A stretch of DNA of 40,945 bases from Flavobacterium sp. MK4S-17 (GTDB taxonomy: Bacteria; Bacteroidota; Bacteroidia; Flavobacteriales; Flavobacteriaceae), in assembly GCF_009848495.1 (NCBI RefSeq), contig NZ_WWEP01000023.1, positions 1 to 40,945 of the forward strand, read 5' to 3'. Made by a program: the position numbers and the translations under genes. The notes under the pieces were generated by a model. That model was not told the origin of the DNA, did no database searches, and saw only the letters and a list, made by a program, of their open reading frames with translations. Below are positions 35,401-40,945 of the stretch, in pieces; the stretch's first letter is position 1, and the number at the start of each line of letters is the position of its first letter.

Positions 35401-36251
35401 ATTTCCTCAACATTATCCTTGTCAATTATAGTATCCCTGTCTAATATAATTTCATTACGCTCAATAGAAACCACCTCTCCTGTATCCTCATCCACAAAAT
35501 CCTCGTGCCAGGTGTTCAATACACGTGCGGCAAGCCTCCTGCCGATATATTTTTTAAGTCCTGTTTTAGAAACCTTGATTTCTTCAGCAAGGTCAAATAT
35601 CTCAAGAATATCTTTATCCCTTTCAAAACCAATAGCCCTAAACAAAGTAGTTACAGGAAGTTTTTTCTTCCTGTCGATGTAAGCATACATCACACTATTA
35701 ATATCTGTAGCAAATTCTATCCAGGAACCTTTAAAAGGAATTACCCTTGCAGAGTATAATTTTGTTCCGTTAGCATGGAACGATTGGCCAAAGAAAACAC
35801 CAGGTGACCTGTGTAGCTGCGATACAACCACACGCTCTGCTCCGTTGATAACAAATGTACCGCTAGGTGTCATGTATGGGATGGTTCCCAAATAAACATC
35901 CTGTACAATTGTTTCAAAATCCTCATGTTCGGGGTCTGTACAATACAGTTTTAATCTTGCCTTAAGCGGCACGCTGTAAGTAAGCCCTCTGTCAATACAC
36001 TCCTCAATTGTATATCGTGGCGGATCAACAAAATAATCAAGGAACTCCAACACAAACTGATTTCTCGTATCAGTAATCGGAAAGTTTTCCATGAAGGTGT
36101 TATAAAGACCTTCGTTGCCTCTTTCATCCGATTTGGTTTCCAGTTGGAAAAAATCTTTAAAAGATTTTACCTGAATATCCAGAAAATCAGGATAATTAGG
36201 GATGTTTTTTGTTGAGGCAAAATTTAATCTTTCAGTCTGATTTGTTATCAT
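32439..36251 (-). CDS. rpoB: DNA-directed RNA polymerase subunit beta
   Basis: 1270 residues from the ATG at 36251 ([13 protein letters not shown]); a TTG three bases earlier is a less likely start. The rifampicin-binding region is wild-type in form: [20 protein letters not shown] and [10 protein letters not shown] keep the Asp, His and Ser residues whose changes give resistance in E. coli (D516, H526, S531 numbering). [13 protein letters not shown] and GRHGNKGIV follow, the latter near the active site. The C-terminal [11 protein letters not shown] segment, which contacts beta', is intact. It is separated from rplL by a 126-base gap with a strong hairpin and from rpoC by a second hairpin. Confidence 0.98.
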   Translation of the reverse strand: MITNQTERLNFASTKNIPNYPDFLDIQVKSFKDFFQLETKSDERGNEGLYNTFMENFPITDTRNQFVLEFLDYFVDPPRYTIEECIDRGLTYSVPLKARLKLYCTDPEHEDFETIVQDVYLGTIPYMTPSGTFVINGAERVVVSQLHRSPGVFFGQSFHANGTKLYSARVIPFKGSWIEFATDINSVMYAYIDRKKKLPVTTLFRAIGFERDKDILEIFDLAEEIKVSKTGLKKYIGRRLAARVLNTWHEDFVDEDTGEVVSIERNEIILDRDTIIDKDNVEEIIEANVKSILLHKEDNNQADYAIIHNTLQKDPTNSEKEAVEHIYRQLRNAEPPDEETARGIIDKLFFSDQRYNLGEVGRYRMNKKLGLDIPMEKQVLTKEDIITIVKYLIELINSKAEIDDIDHLSNRRVRTVGEQLSAQFGVGLARMARTIRERMNVRDNEVFTPIDLINAKTLSSVINSFFGTNQLSQFMDQTNPLAEITHKRRLSALGPGGLSRERAGFEVRDVHYTHYGRLCPIETPEGPNIGLISSLGVYAKVNSMGFIETPYRKVENGKVDLQSEPIYLSAEEEEGKMIGQANTEMDDNGTITAERVIVREEGDFPVVEPTAVHYTDVAPNQIASISASLIPFLEHDDANRALMGSNMMRQAVPLLRPEAPIVGTGLERQVASDSRVLINAEGHGTVEYVDANQITIKYDRTDRERAVSFDTDEKTYQLIKFRKTNQSTSINLKPIVRKGDRVVPGQVLCEGYATQNGELALGRNLKVAFMPWKGYNFEDAIVISEKVVREDIFTSIHVDDYSLEVRDTKLGNEELTNDIPNVSEEATKDLDENGMIRIGAEVKPGDILIGKITPKGESDPTPEEKLLRAIFGDKAGDVKDASLKASPSLHGVVLDKKLFARAVKDKRKRTKDKDDLGKLEMEFEVKFNELKEKLIDKLFNIINGKTSQGVMNDLGEEVLPKGKKFTQKMLYAVEDFAHLTKGQWTTDDETNAMVNDLIHNYKIKLNDLQGALRREKFTITVGDELPSGILKLAKVYIAKKRKLKVGDKMAGRHGNKGIVARIVREEDMPFLEDGTPVDIVLNPLGVPSRMNIGQIYETVLGWAGQKLGKKFATPIFDGASLDQINELTDEAGIPRFGHTYLYDGGTGERFHQPATVGVIYMLKLGHMVDDKMHARSIGPYSLITQQPLGGKAQFGGQRFGEMEVWALEAYGASSTLREILTVKSDDVIGRAKTYEAIVKGETMPEPGLPESFNVLMHELKGLGLDIRLEE

Positions 36252-36316
36252 CAATGGACAAAATTTTGATTAAAATAATATATATGGGGCGTATAAAATG
36301 TTATTATACGAAAAAT

Positions 36317-36354
36317 GGTTTAGGCCTTTGAGAGTTCTTCTCAAGGCCTAAACC
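36317..36354 (-). terminator. Strong hairpin with T-run between rplL and rpoB (attenuator candidate)
   Basis: Twelve perfect pairs (GGTTTAGGCCTT with its complement) plus four more after a one-base bulge, and a five-base loop. Read on the minus strand it is followed by A then five T residues. It lies 23 bases after the rplL stop, and rpoB starts 65 bases beyond its far end. This has the form of an intrinsic terminator inside an operon. In E. coli the same gap holds an attenuator and an RNase III site that set the ratio of ribosomal protein to polymerase mRNA; the analogy is inference. Confidence 0.65.
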
Positions 36355-36377
36355 TTAGGTTTTAAACCGTAGTAAGC

Positions 36378-36758
36378 TTACTTAAGCTCAACAACAGCTC
36401 CAGCTTCTTCTAGAGATTTTTTAAGGCCTTCAGCCTCATCTTTAGAAACAGCTTCTTTTACGTTTGCAGGAGCAGAATCAACTAGATCTTTAGCTTCTTT
36501 AAGTCCTAAACCTGTAAGTTCTTTTACAGCTTTAACAACAGCAAGTTTAGAAGCACCAGCATCTTTAAGTACAACAGTAAATTCTGTTTGCTCAGCAGCA
36601 GCGCCAGCGTCGCCACCACCTGCAGCAGGACCAGCAACAGCAACAGCAGCTGCAGCAGGCTCTATACCATACTCCTCTTTTAATATTGTAGCTAGTTCGT
36701 TAACTTCTTTAACAGTAAGGTTAACAAGTTGTTCTGCGAATTGTTTCAAATCTGCCAT
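36378..36758 (-). CDS. rplL: 50S ribosomal protein L7/L12
   Basis: 126 residues. The N-terminal dimer domain is [20 protein letters not shown]. The hinge is rich in Ala and Gly ([20 protein letters not shown]). The C-terminal factor-binding domain starts at [11 protein letters not shown] with the helix [20 protein letters not shown]. It forms the stalk that recruits translation GTPases. It follows rplJ by 62 bases. Length and composition are typical. Confidence 0.97.
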   Translation of the reverse strand: MADLKQFAEQLVNLTVKEVNELATILKEEYGIEPAAAAVAVAGPAAGGGDAGAAAEQTEFTVVLKDAGASKLAVVKAVKELTGLGLKEAKDLVDSAPANVKEAVSKDEAEGLKKSLEEAGAVVELK

Positions 36759-36820
36759 TTTTTCTATCGTTTTAAATAGTTTGTAATATATAATTTATTA
36801 AGTGCGTACCCGCTAATATG

Positions 36821-37342
36821 TTATCCTTCTTTCTCAGATAACGTTTTGATAATTCCTGCAATTTTGCCACCGCCTGATTTAAGGGCAGAAACAACATTTT
36901 TAGCAGGAGATTGAAGAAGACCGATGATATCGCCAATAACCTCTTCTTTAGATTTAAGGGCAATAAGAGCATCAAGCTGGTTATCACCAATAAATACTGC
37001 CTCATGGATGTAAGCACCCTTAAGGATAGGCTTATCAGCTTTTTTACGGAATTCTTTAATAACCTTTGCAGGAGCGTTACCGTTCTCTGCAATCATAATG
37101 GAAGTATTTCCTTTTAATATAGATGGCAGGTCGCCATAATTATTATCAGAAGTTTCCATTGCTTTTTCAAGCAATGTATTTTTAACAACCTCCAGCTTTA
37201 TACCGGCTTTAAAACAAGCCCTTCTTAAGTTTGAAGTAGTTTCTGCATCAAGGCCCGAAATATCTGCAACGTAAATTACGTTTGTATCGGCTAACTGTGC
37301 AGTTAAATCTTCAATAACTCTTGATTTTTCTTCTCTGGTCAT
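36821..37342 (-). CDS. rplJ: 50S ribosomal protein L10
   Basis: 173 residues. Base of the L7/L12 stalk; binds 23S rRNA and, in other bacteria, represses its own mRNA. MTREEKSRVIEDLTAQL at the start and LRRACFKAGIKLEVVKNTLL are typical, and the C-terminal helix (ALKSGGGKIAGIIKTLSEKEG) binds L7/L12 dimers. Only 22 bases separate it from rplA, so no long leader for autogenous control is visible at this gene. Confidence 0.96.
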   Translation of the reverse strand: MTREEKSRVIEDLTAQLADTNVIYVADISGLDAETTSNLRRACFKAGIKLEVVKNTLLEKAMETSDNNYGDLPSILKGNTSIMIAENGNAPAKVIKEFRKKADKPILKGAYIHEAVFIGDNQLDALIALKSKEEVIGDIIGLLQSPAKNVVSALKSGGGKIAGIIKTLSEKEG

Positions 37343-37364
37343 AATAAAACTTTTTAACTACCAA

Positions 37365-38054
37365 TTATACCGCTTTAGGGTCTAAAGCAATAGCAGGGCT
37401 CATAGTACTTGAAAGGTGAATACTCTTTATGTAAGTACCTTTAGCTGCTGTTGGTTTTAATTTAATCAATGTTTGAATAATTTCGTGAGCGTTCTCAGAA
37501 ATTTTATCAGCACCAAAAGATACTTTACCAATTCCTGCGTGAACTATACCGGTTTTATCAACTTTAAAGTCTATTTTACCAGCTTTAACCTCCTGAACAG
37601 CTTTACCTACCTCCATAGTAACAGTACCGGTTTTAGGGTTCGGCATAAGCCCGCGAGGACCTAATATCCTACCTAAAGGACCTAATTTACCCATTACTGC
37701 AGGCATTGTGATGATAACATCAACATCAGTCCAGCCATCTTTAATTTTTTGAAGGTATTCATCTAAACCTACATAGTCTGCACCTGCAGCTTTAGCTTCA
37801 GCTTCTTTATCAGGAGTAACAAGGGCAAGAACCCTTACATCTTTACCTGTACCGTGAGGAAGTGTTACAACACCCCTTACCATTTGATTCGCTTTTCTTG
37901 GATCTACTCCCAAACGCACTGCGATATCAACAGACTCATCAAATTTTGCAGAAGCAACTGTTTTAATTAATGCAGAAGCATCTTTTAATGAATACAGTTT
38001 GTTCTTCTCAATTTTTGAAGCAGCCTCTTTCTGTTTTTTTGTCAATTTTGCCAT
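37365..38054 (-). CDS. rplA: 50S ribosomal protein L1
   Basis: 229 residues. Forms the L1 stalk on the 50S subunit and helps release deacylated tRNA. The signature [19 protein letters not shown] near the N-terminus, [19 protein letters not shown] in the middle, and [18 protein letters not shown] are all present. It follows rplK by 21 bases in the same operon. In E. coli L1 represses the rplKA mRNA; whether this holds here is unknown. Confidence 0.97.
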   Translation of the reverse strand: MAKLTKKQKEAASKIEKNKLYSLKDASALIKTVASAKFDESVDIAVRLGVDPRKANQMVRGVVTLPHGTGKDVRVLALVTPDKEAEAKAAGADYVGLDEYLQKIKDGWTDVDVIITMPAVMGKLGPLGRILGPRGLMPNPKTGTVTMEVGKAVQEVKAGKIDFKVDKTGIVHAGIGKVSFGADKISENAHEIIQTLIKLKPTAAKGTYIKSIHLSSTMSPAIALDPKAV

Positions 38055-38075
38055 TTCTTCTTTTTTCTTTTACAA

Positions 38076-38513
38076 TTAAAAAGGAGCTGTTCCTGATACT
38101 GTTATACCCATAGACCTTGCTGTACCGGCAACCATACTCATTGCTTTTTCAATTGTAAAAGCATTTAGGTCAGCCATTTTGTCTTCAGCAATAGCCCTTA
38201 TCTGATCCCAGGTAACGCTTGCTACTTTTTTACGGTTAGGCTCACCAGAACCTCCCTTAACTTTAGCAGCTTCTAGCAACTGGATAGCAGCCGGAGGCGT
38301 TTTAACAACAAAATCGAAAGACTTGTCTTTGTACACAGTAATTTGTACTGGTAATACTTTGCCGGGTTTATCCTGGGTCCTTGCATTAAATTGCTTACAG
38401 AACTCCATAATGTTAACCCCAGCAGCTCCCAAAGCAGGTCCAACCGGTGGCGACGGATTCGCAGCACCTCCCTTAACTTGTAGTTTAACTACTTTACTAA
38501 CTTCTTTAGCCAT
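38076..38513 (-). CDS. rplK: 50S ribosomal protein L11
   Basis: 145 residues. Part of the GTPase-associated centre with 23S rRNA helices 43-44. The start [20 protein letters not shown] and the rRNA-binding C-terminal domain ([20 protein letters not shown], then [10 protein letters not shown]) are typical. It lies 66 bases after nusG. Confidence 0.97.
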   Translation of the reverse strand: MAKEVSKVVKLQVKGGAANPSPPVGPALGAAGVNIMEFCKQFNARTQDKPGKVLPVQITVYKDKSFDFVVKTPPAAIQLLEAAKVKGGSGEPNRKKVASVTWDQIRAIAEDKMADLNAFTIEKAMSMVAGTARSMGITVSGTAPF

Positions 38514-38579
38514 TTCTTAAAAGATTAGCACATCATCAATTGGAAGCAATGACGTGATTTATATTAAGTGTAACAAAAA

Positions 38580-39131
38580 TTATACTTTTTCTACCTGCAT
38601 AAAGCTGAGTTCAAGCGGTGTTTTTCTTCCAAAAATTTTCACCATAACCTCCAGCTTACGCTTTTCATCATTTACTTTTTCCACAGTACCGTTAAAGCCA
38701 TTAAAAGGCCCATCGATAACCTTTACGGTTTCTCCAACAGTAAAAGGTATGGAAACATTATCGGTTTTAACCGAAAGCTCATCTACCTTACCAAGCATCC
38801 TGTTTACTTCAGAAGGGCGCAAAGGCACAGCATCGCCGCCTTTAGTTTCGCCCAGAAAGCCTATAACACCGGTAATAGATTTTATAATATGCGGTATTTC
38901 ACCCGTTAAATTAGCTTCAATCATTACATAGCCCGGAAAATAAACCCTGTCTTTACTGATTTTTTTTCCATCACGAACCTGCACCACCTTTTCGGTTGGC
39001 ACTAAAACCTGAGATATATAATCAGCCATCCCAAGCTTATTGATTTCAGTTTCTATGTAGTTTTTAACTTTATTTTCCTGTCCGCTTACCGCCCTAACCA
39101 CATACCATTTTTTGACATTGTTATCAGTCAT
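38580..39131 (-). CDS. nusG: Transcription termination/antitermination factor NusG
   Basis: 183 residues from the ATG at 39131; a GTG three bases earlier is possible. The N-terminal NGN domain begins KKWYVVRAVSGQENKVKNYI and contains YFPGYVMIEA, the part that touches the polymerase clamp. The C-terminal KOW domain FTVGETVKVIDGPFNGFNG binds Rho or ribosomal protein S10. It starts 10 bases after secE. Confidence 0.97.
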   Translation of the reverse strand: MTDNNVKKWYVVRAVSGQENKVKNYIETEINKLGMADYISQVLVPTEKVVQVRDGKKISKDRVYFPGYVMIEANLTGEIPHIIKSITGVIGFLGETKGGDAVPLRPSEVNRMLGKVDELSVKTDNVSIPFTVGETVKVIDGPFNGFNGTVEKVNDEKRKLEVMVKIFGRKTPLELSFMQVEKV

Positions 39132-39141
39132 CACAAGAAAA

Positions 39142-39336
39142 TTAATTTTTTAAGAAAGCATAAATATTTTCAATAATAACCTCAAAACCGCGGTCAATAC
39201 CAAATGTTAACAAAGCAAATACTATTGAAAAAACAGCAACAATAATGGTAAGGCGTTGCACCTCTGCCCATTCCGGCCATGTTACATTTGTCTTTAACTC
39301 GGCAAATGCCTCAGATATATAATTAGTAACCTTCAT
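39142..39336 (-). CDS. secE: Preprotein translocase subunit SecE
   Basis: 64 residues from the ATG at 39336, a minimal SecE with one transmembrane helix at about 29-48. The conserved amphipathic helix and turn NVTWPEWAEVQRLT precedes it. An extended frame from 39381 runs back into tRNA-Trp and is rejected. It stabilises SecY in the inner-membrane channel. The ATG is only 12 bases from the CCA end of tRNA-Trp. Confidence 0.95.
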   Translation of the reverse strand: MKVTNYISEAFAELKTNVTWPEWAEVQRLTIIVAVFSIVFALLTFGIDRGFEVIIENIYAFLKN

Positions 39337-39351
39337 GTCTTTTCGTTTTGG

Positions 39352-39422
39352 CACGGGTGGAGAGATTCGAACTCCCATCAACGGTTTTGGAGACCGCTAT
39401 TCTACCCTTGAACTACACCCGT
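39352..39422 (-). tRNA. tRNA-Trp (anticodon CCA)
   Basis: 71 bases. Acceptor ACGGGTG pairs with CACCCGT, discriminator G. The anticodon loop CTCCAAA gives CCA. The T loop is TTCGAAT. The next bases (39349-39351, read on the minus strand) are CCA, so the 3' end seems encoded, unlike tRNA-Pro and tRNA-Thr in this window. It lies between tuf and secE and is likely cut from a longer transcript. Confidence 0.95.
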
Positions 39423-39427
39423 TTGTT

Positions 39428-39465
39428 AAAAGCCAGCAGACACCAAAGCATCCGGCTGGCTTTTT
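39428..39465 (-). terminator. Hairpin after tuf, just before tRNA-Trp
   Basis: Ten-base stem AAAAGCCAGC / GCTGGCTTTT with a loop of about 17 bases. On the minus strand it starts 15 bases after the tuf stop and ends 5 bases before tRNA-Trp. The T-run is only four bases long. It may be a leaky terminator or a processing hairpin. Confidence 0.55.
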
Positions 39466-39479
39466 ATATTTAAAATAAA

Positions 39480-40667
39480 TTAGTCAAGAATTTCAGTAAC
39501 CTGACCCGCACCTACTGTACGGCCACCCTCACGGATAGCAAAACGTAAGCCTACGCTTAGAGCGATTGGGTTAAGTAATTGAACCTCGATAGTAAGGTTA
39601 TCACCAGGCATTACCATCTCAACACCTGCAGGAAGAGAAATTGTTCCTGTTACATCAGTTGTACGAACGTAGAACTGAGGACGGTAGTTGTTGTGGAATG
39701 GAGTGTGACGTCCACCTTCTTCTTTTTTAAGGATATAAACCTCTGCTTTAAAGTGAGCGTGAGGCTTAACTGAACCTGGCTTACAGATAACCATACCACG
39801 ACGGATATCAGTTTTATCTATACCACGAAGAAGAAGACCTACGTTATCACCAGCCTCACCCCTATCAAGGATTTTACGGAACATCTCAACACCAGTAATT
39901 GTAGAAGTAAGCTTATCAGCACCCATACCGATAATTTCTACAGGATCACCTGTGTTAGCAATACCAGTTTCGATACGGCCTGTTGCAACAGTACCACGAC
40001 CAGTAATTGTAAATACGTCCTCAATTGGCATAAGGAATGGTTTATCTTTATCACGAACCGGCTCCTCAATCCACTCATCAACAGCAGTCATAAGCTCCAT
40101 AACAGTATCAACCCATTTTGGCTCACCGTTAAGTGCACCTAGAGCAGAACCTTTAATTACAGGACCATTATCACCATCATACTGGTAGAATGAAAGAAGG
40201 TCACGGATTTCCATTTCAACAAGCTCAAGAAGCTCAGCATCATCAACCATGTCCACTTTGTTCATGAAAACAACAATTCTAGGCACACCTACCTGACGGC
40301 CAAGAAGGATGTGCTCACGTGTTTGTGGCATTGGTCCGTCTGTAGCAGCTACCACAAGGATAGCACCGTCCATCTGCGCAGCACCTGTAACCATGTTTTT
40401 AACGTAGTCAGCGTGACCTGGACAGTCAACGTGTGCATAGTGACGTTTTTGAGTAGAGTACTCTACGTGAGATGTATTAATTGTAATACCCCTTTCTTTC
40501 TCTTCAGGAGCGTTATCAATTTGGTCGAATGATCTTGCCTCAGAAAGACCTGCATCAGCCAATACTTTAGTAATAGCAGCAGTCAAAGTTGTTTTTCCGT
40601 GGTCTACGTGTCCAATTGTACCAATATTCAAGTGGGGTTTGGAACGATCGAAAGTTTCCTTTGCCAT
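39480..40667 (-). CDS. tuf: Elongation factor Tu
   Basis: 395 residues. Delivers aminoacyl-tRNA to the ribosome. G1 is [11 protein letters not shown]3 is DCPGH, and G4 is NKVD in [12 protein letters not shown]. The G2 threonine lies in [12 protein letters not shown]. Domains II and III follow with [13 protein letters not shown] and the end [11 protein letters not shown]. Length is normal. It lies in the usual Bacteroidota place before tRNA-Trp and secE, and 53 bases after tRNA-Thr. Probably the only tuf in such a genome, but other copies cannot be excluded from this window. Confidence 0.98.
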   Translation of the reverse strand: MAKETFDRSKPHLNIGTIGHVDHGKTTLTAAITKVLADAGLSEARSFDQIDNAPEEKERGITINTSHVEYSTQKRHYAHVDCPGHADYVKNMVTGAAQMDGAILVVAATDGPMPQTREHILLGRQVGVPRIVVFMNKVDMVDDAELLELVEMEIRDLLSFYQYDGDNGPVIKGSALGALNGEPKWVDTVMELMTAVDEWIEEPVRDKDKPFLMPIEDVFTITGRGTVATGRIETGIANTGDPVEIIGMGADKLTSTITGVEMFRKILDRGEAGDNVGLLLRGIDKTDIRRGMVICKPGSVKPHAHFKAEVYILKKEEGGRHTPFHNNYRPQFYVRTTDVTGTISLPAGVEMVMPGDNLTIEVQLLNPIALSVGLRFAIREGGRTVGAGQVTEILD

Positions 40668-40720
40668 GATTTAATAATTTAATCTTAGTTATATAATTAG
40701 TGTTCAAATTTTAAAAGTTG

Positions 40721-40792
40721 AGCCAATGACGGGATTTGAACCCGTGACCTCTTCCTTACCAAGGAAGCACTCTACCCCTGAGCTACACCGGC
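40721..40792 (-). tRNA. tRNA-Thr (anticodon GGT)
   Basis: 72 bases. Acceptor GCCGGTG pairs with CATTGGC using two G-T pairs; discriminator T. The anticodon stem CTTCC/GGAAG encloses the loop TTGGTAA, giving anticodon GGT. The T loop is TTCAAAT. CCA is not encoded. It lies 53 bases upstream of tuf and 91 bases from tRNA-Tyr. Confidence 0.95.
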
Positions 40793-40883
40793 CTTTCCCG
40801 TTACTTTTAAATTACAGACTTTAAACTTTGAACAGCCTTGCAGCTCTTCTCCATTTGCCATTCTGCATTTAAAACAATTTTAG

Positions 40884-40945
40884 TGGGGAGAGCAGGATTC
40901 GAACCTGCGAAGGTTTCCCAACAGATTTACAGTCTGCCCTCGTTG
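40884..40945 (-). tRNA. tRNA-Tyr (anticodon GTA), 5' part outside window
   Basis: Partial: the 5' acceptor and D arm lie beyond the right edge. The anticodon stem GCAGA/TCTGT encloses the loop CTGTAAA, giving GTA. A variable arm follows (class II, as expected for Tyr), then the T arm GCAGG-TTCGAAT-CCTGC, then the acceptor 3' strand TCTCCCC with discriminator A. Confidence 0.9.

Noticed and set aside
28249..36000. Many open frames of 60-130 codons on the plus strand opposite rpoC and rpoB
   Set aside because: They are antisense shadows of highly conserved coding regions, with no promoter box or family similarity.
36291..36309. Short inverted repeat GTATAA/TTATAC upstream of rpoB
   Set aside because: Only six A+T-rich pairs, easily found by chance in this composition.
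39337..39381. Longer start for SecE
   Set aside because: The extension would be translated from the 3' part of tRNA-Trp; family homology begins at the ATG at 39336.
40793..40883. Possible extra tRNA between tRNA-Thr and tRNA-Tyr
   Set aside because: The 91 bases hold no TTCGA-type T loop or cloverleaf stems; it is a plain spacer.

Overview
The window is an A+T-rich chromosomal segment of a member of the Bacteroidota, almost certainly a Flavobacteriaceae species close to Flavobacterium. The grounds are: type IX secretion (T9SS) style surface proteins, a C-terminal T9SS sorting domain, Bacteroidota -7 promoter boxes of the form TAnnTTTG ahead of several genes, a bTHX ribosomal protein gene, a DUF3467 gene after rpoC, and the order parA-parB-DUF5683-dapB-lepB-wbqC. 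The genus call is an inference from gene content only. The region is mostly conserved core genome with one clear accessory patch.

Left part (1-16.2 kb). A large surface protein (fibronectin III plus Ig-like modules, running off the left edge) and a secreted GH13 amylase-like enzyme lie on the minus strand. On the plus strand follow uridine kinase, a DivIC/FtsB-like division protein, and the two subunits of B12-dependent methylmalonyl-CoA mutase. Next come a secreted erythromycin-esterase-like protein, a beta-carbonic anhydrase, the 35-residue bTHX gene, a GyrI-like ligand-binding protein, tRNA-Pro(GGG), a zinc-ribbon membrane protein, a 2,4-dienoyl-CoA-reductase-type SDR, and a HmuY-like protein with a T9SS tail. 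Several of these units are separated by clean intrinsic terminators.

Middle (16.2-26.2 kb). A compact plus-strand run parA-parB-DUF5683-dapB-lepB-wbqC joins chromosome segregation, lysine/peptidoglycan precursor synthesis and protein export. It converges, with a single base between stop codons, on a minus-strand run mutL, rhomboid protease, rhomboid protease, EEP-fold hydrolase.

Accessory patch (26.2-27.7 kb). Two plus-strand genes sit between the minus-strand mutL and rpo operons: a DUF6932-like polymerase-beta-fold nucleotidyltransferase, and an overlapping coiled-coil gene that appears split by a one-base frameshift. They are visibly richer in A+T than their neighbours. This is the most likely place for an undescribed two-component system (toxin-antitoxin-like or defence-like), although here the second gene looks broken.

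Right part (27.7-40.9 kb). This is the transcription/translation cluster, all on the minus strand. In transcription order it runs tRNA-Tyr (cut by the right edge), tRNA-Thr, tuf, tRNA-Trp, secE, nusG, rplK, rplA, rplJ, rplL, rpoB, rpoC, DUF3467. Hairpins lie between tuf and tRNA-Trp, between rplL and rpoB, and between rpoB and rpoC, and are candidate attenuators or processing sites. No insertion sequence, CRISPR array, rRNA or integrase was seen. No gene-free stretch exceeds about 300 bases.
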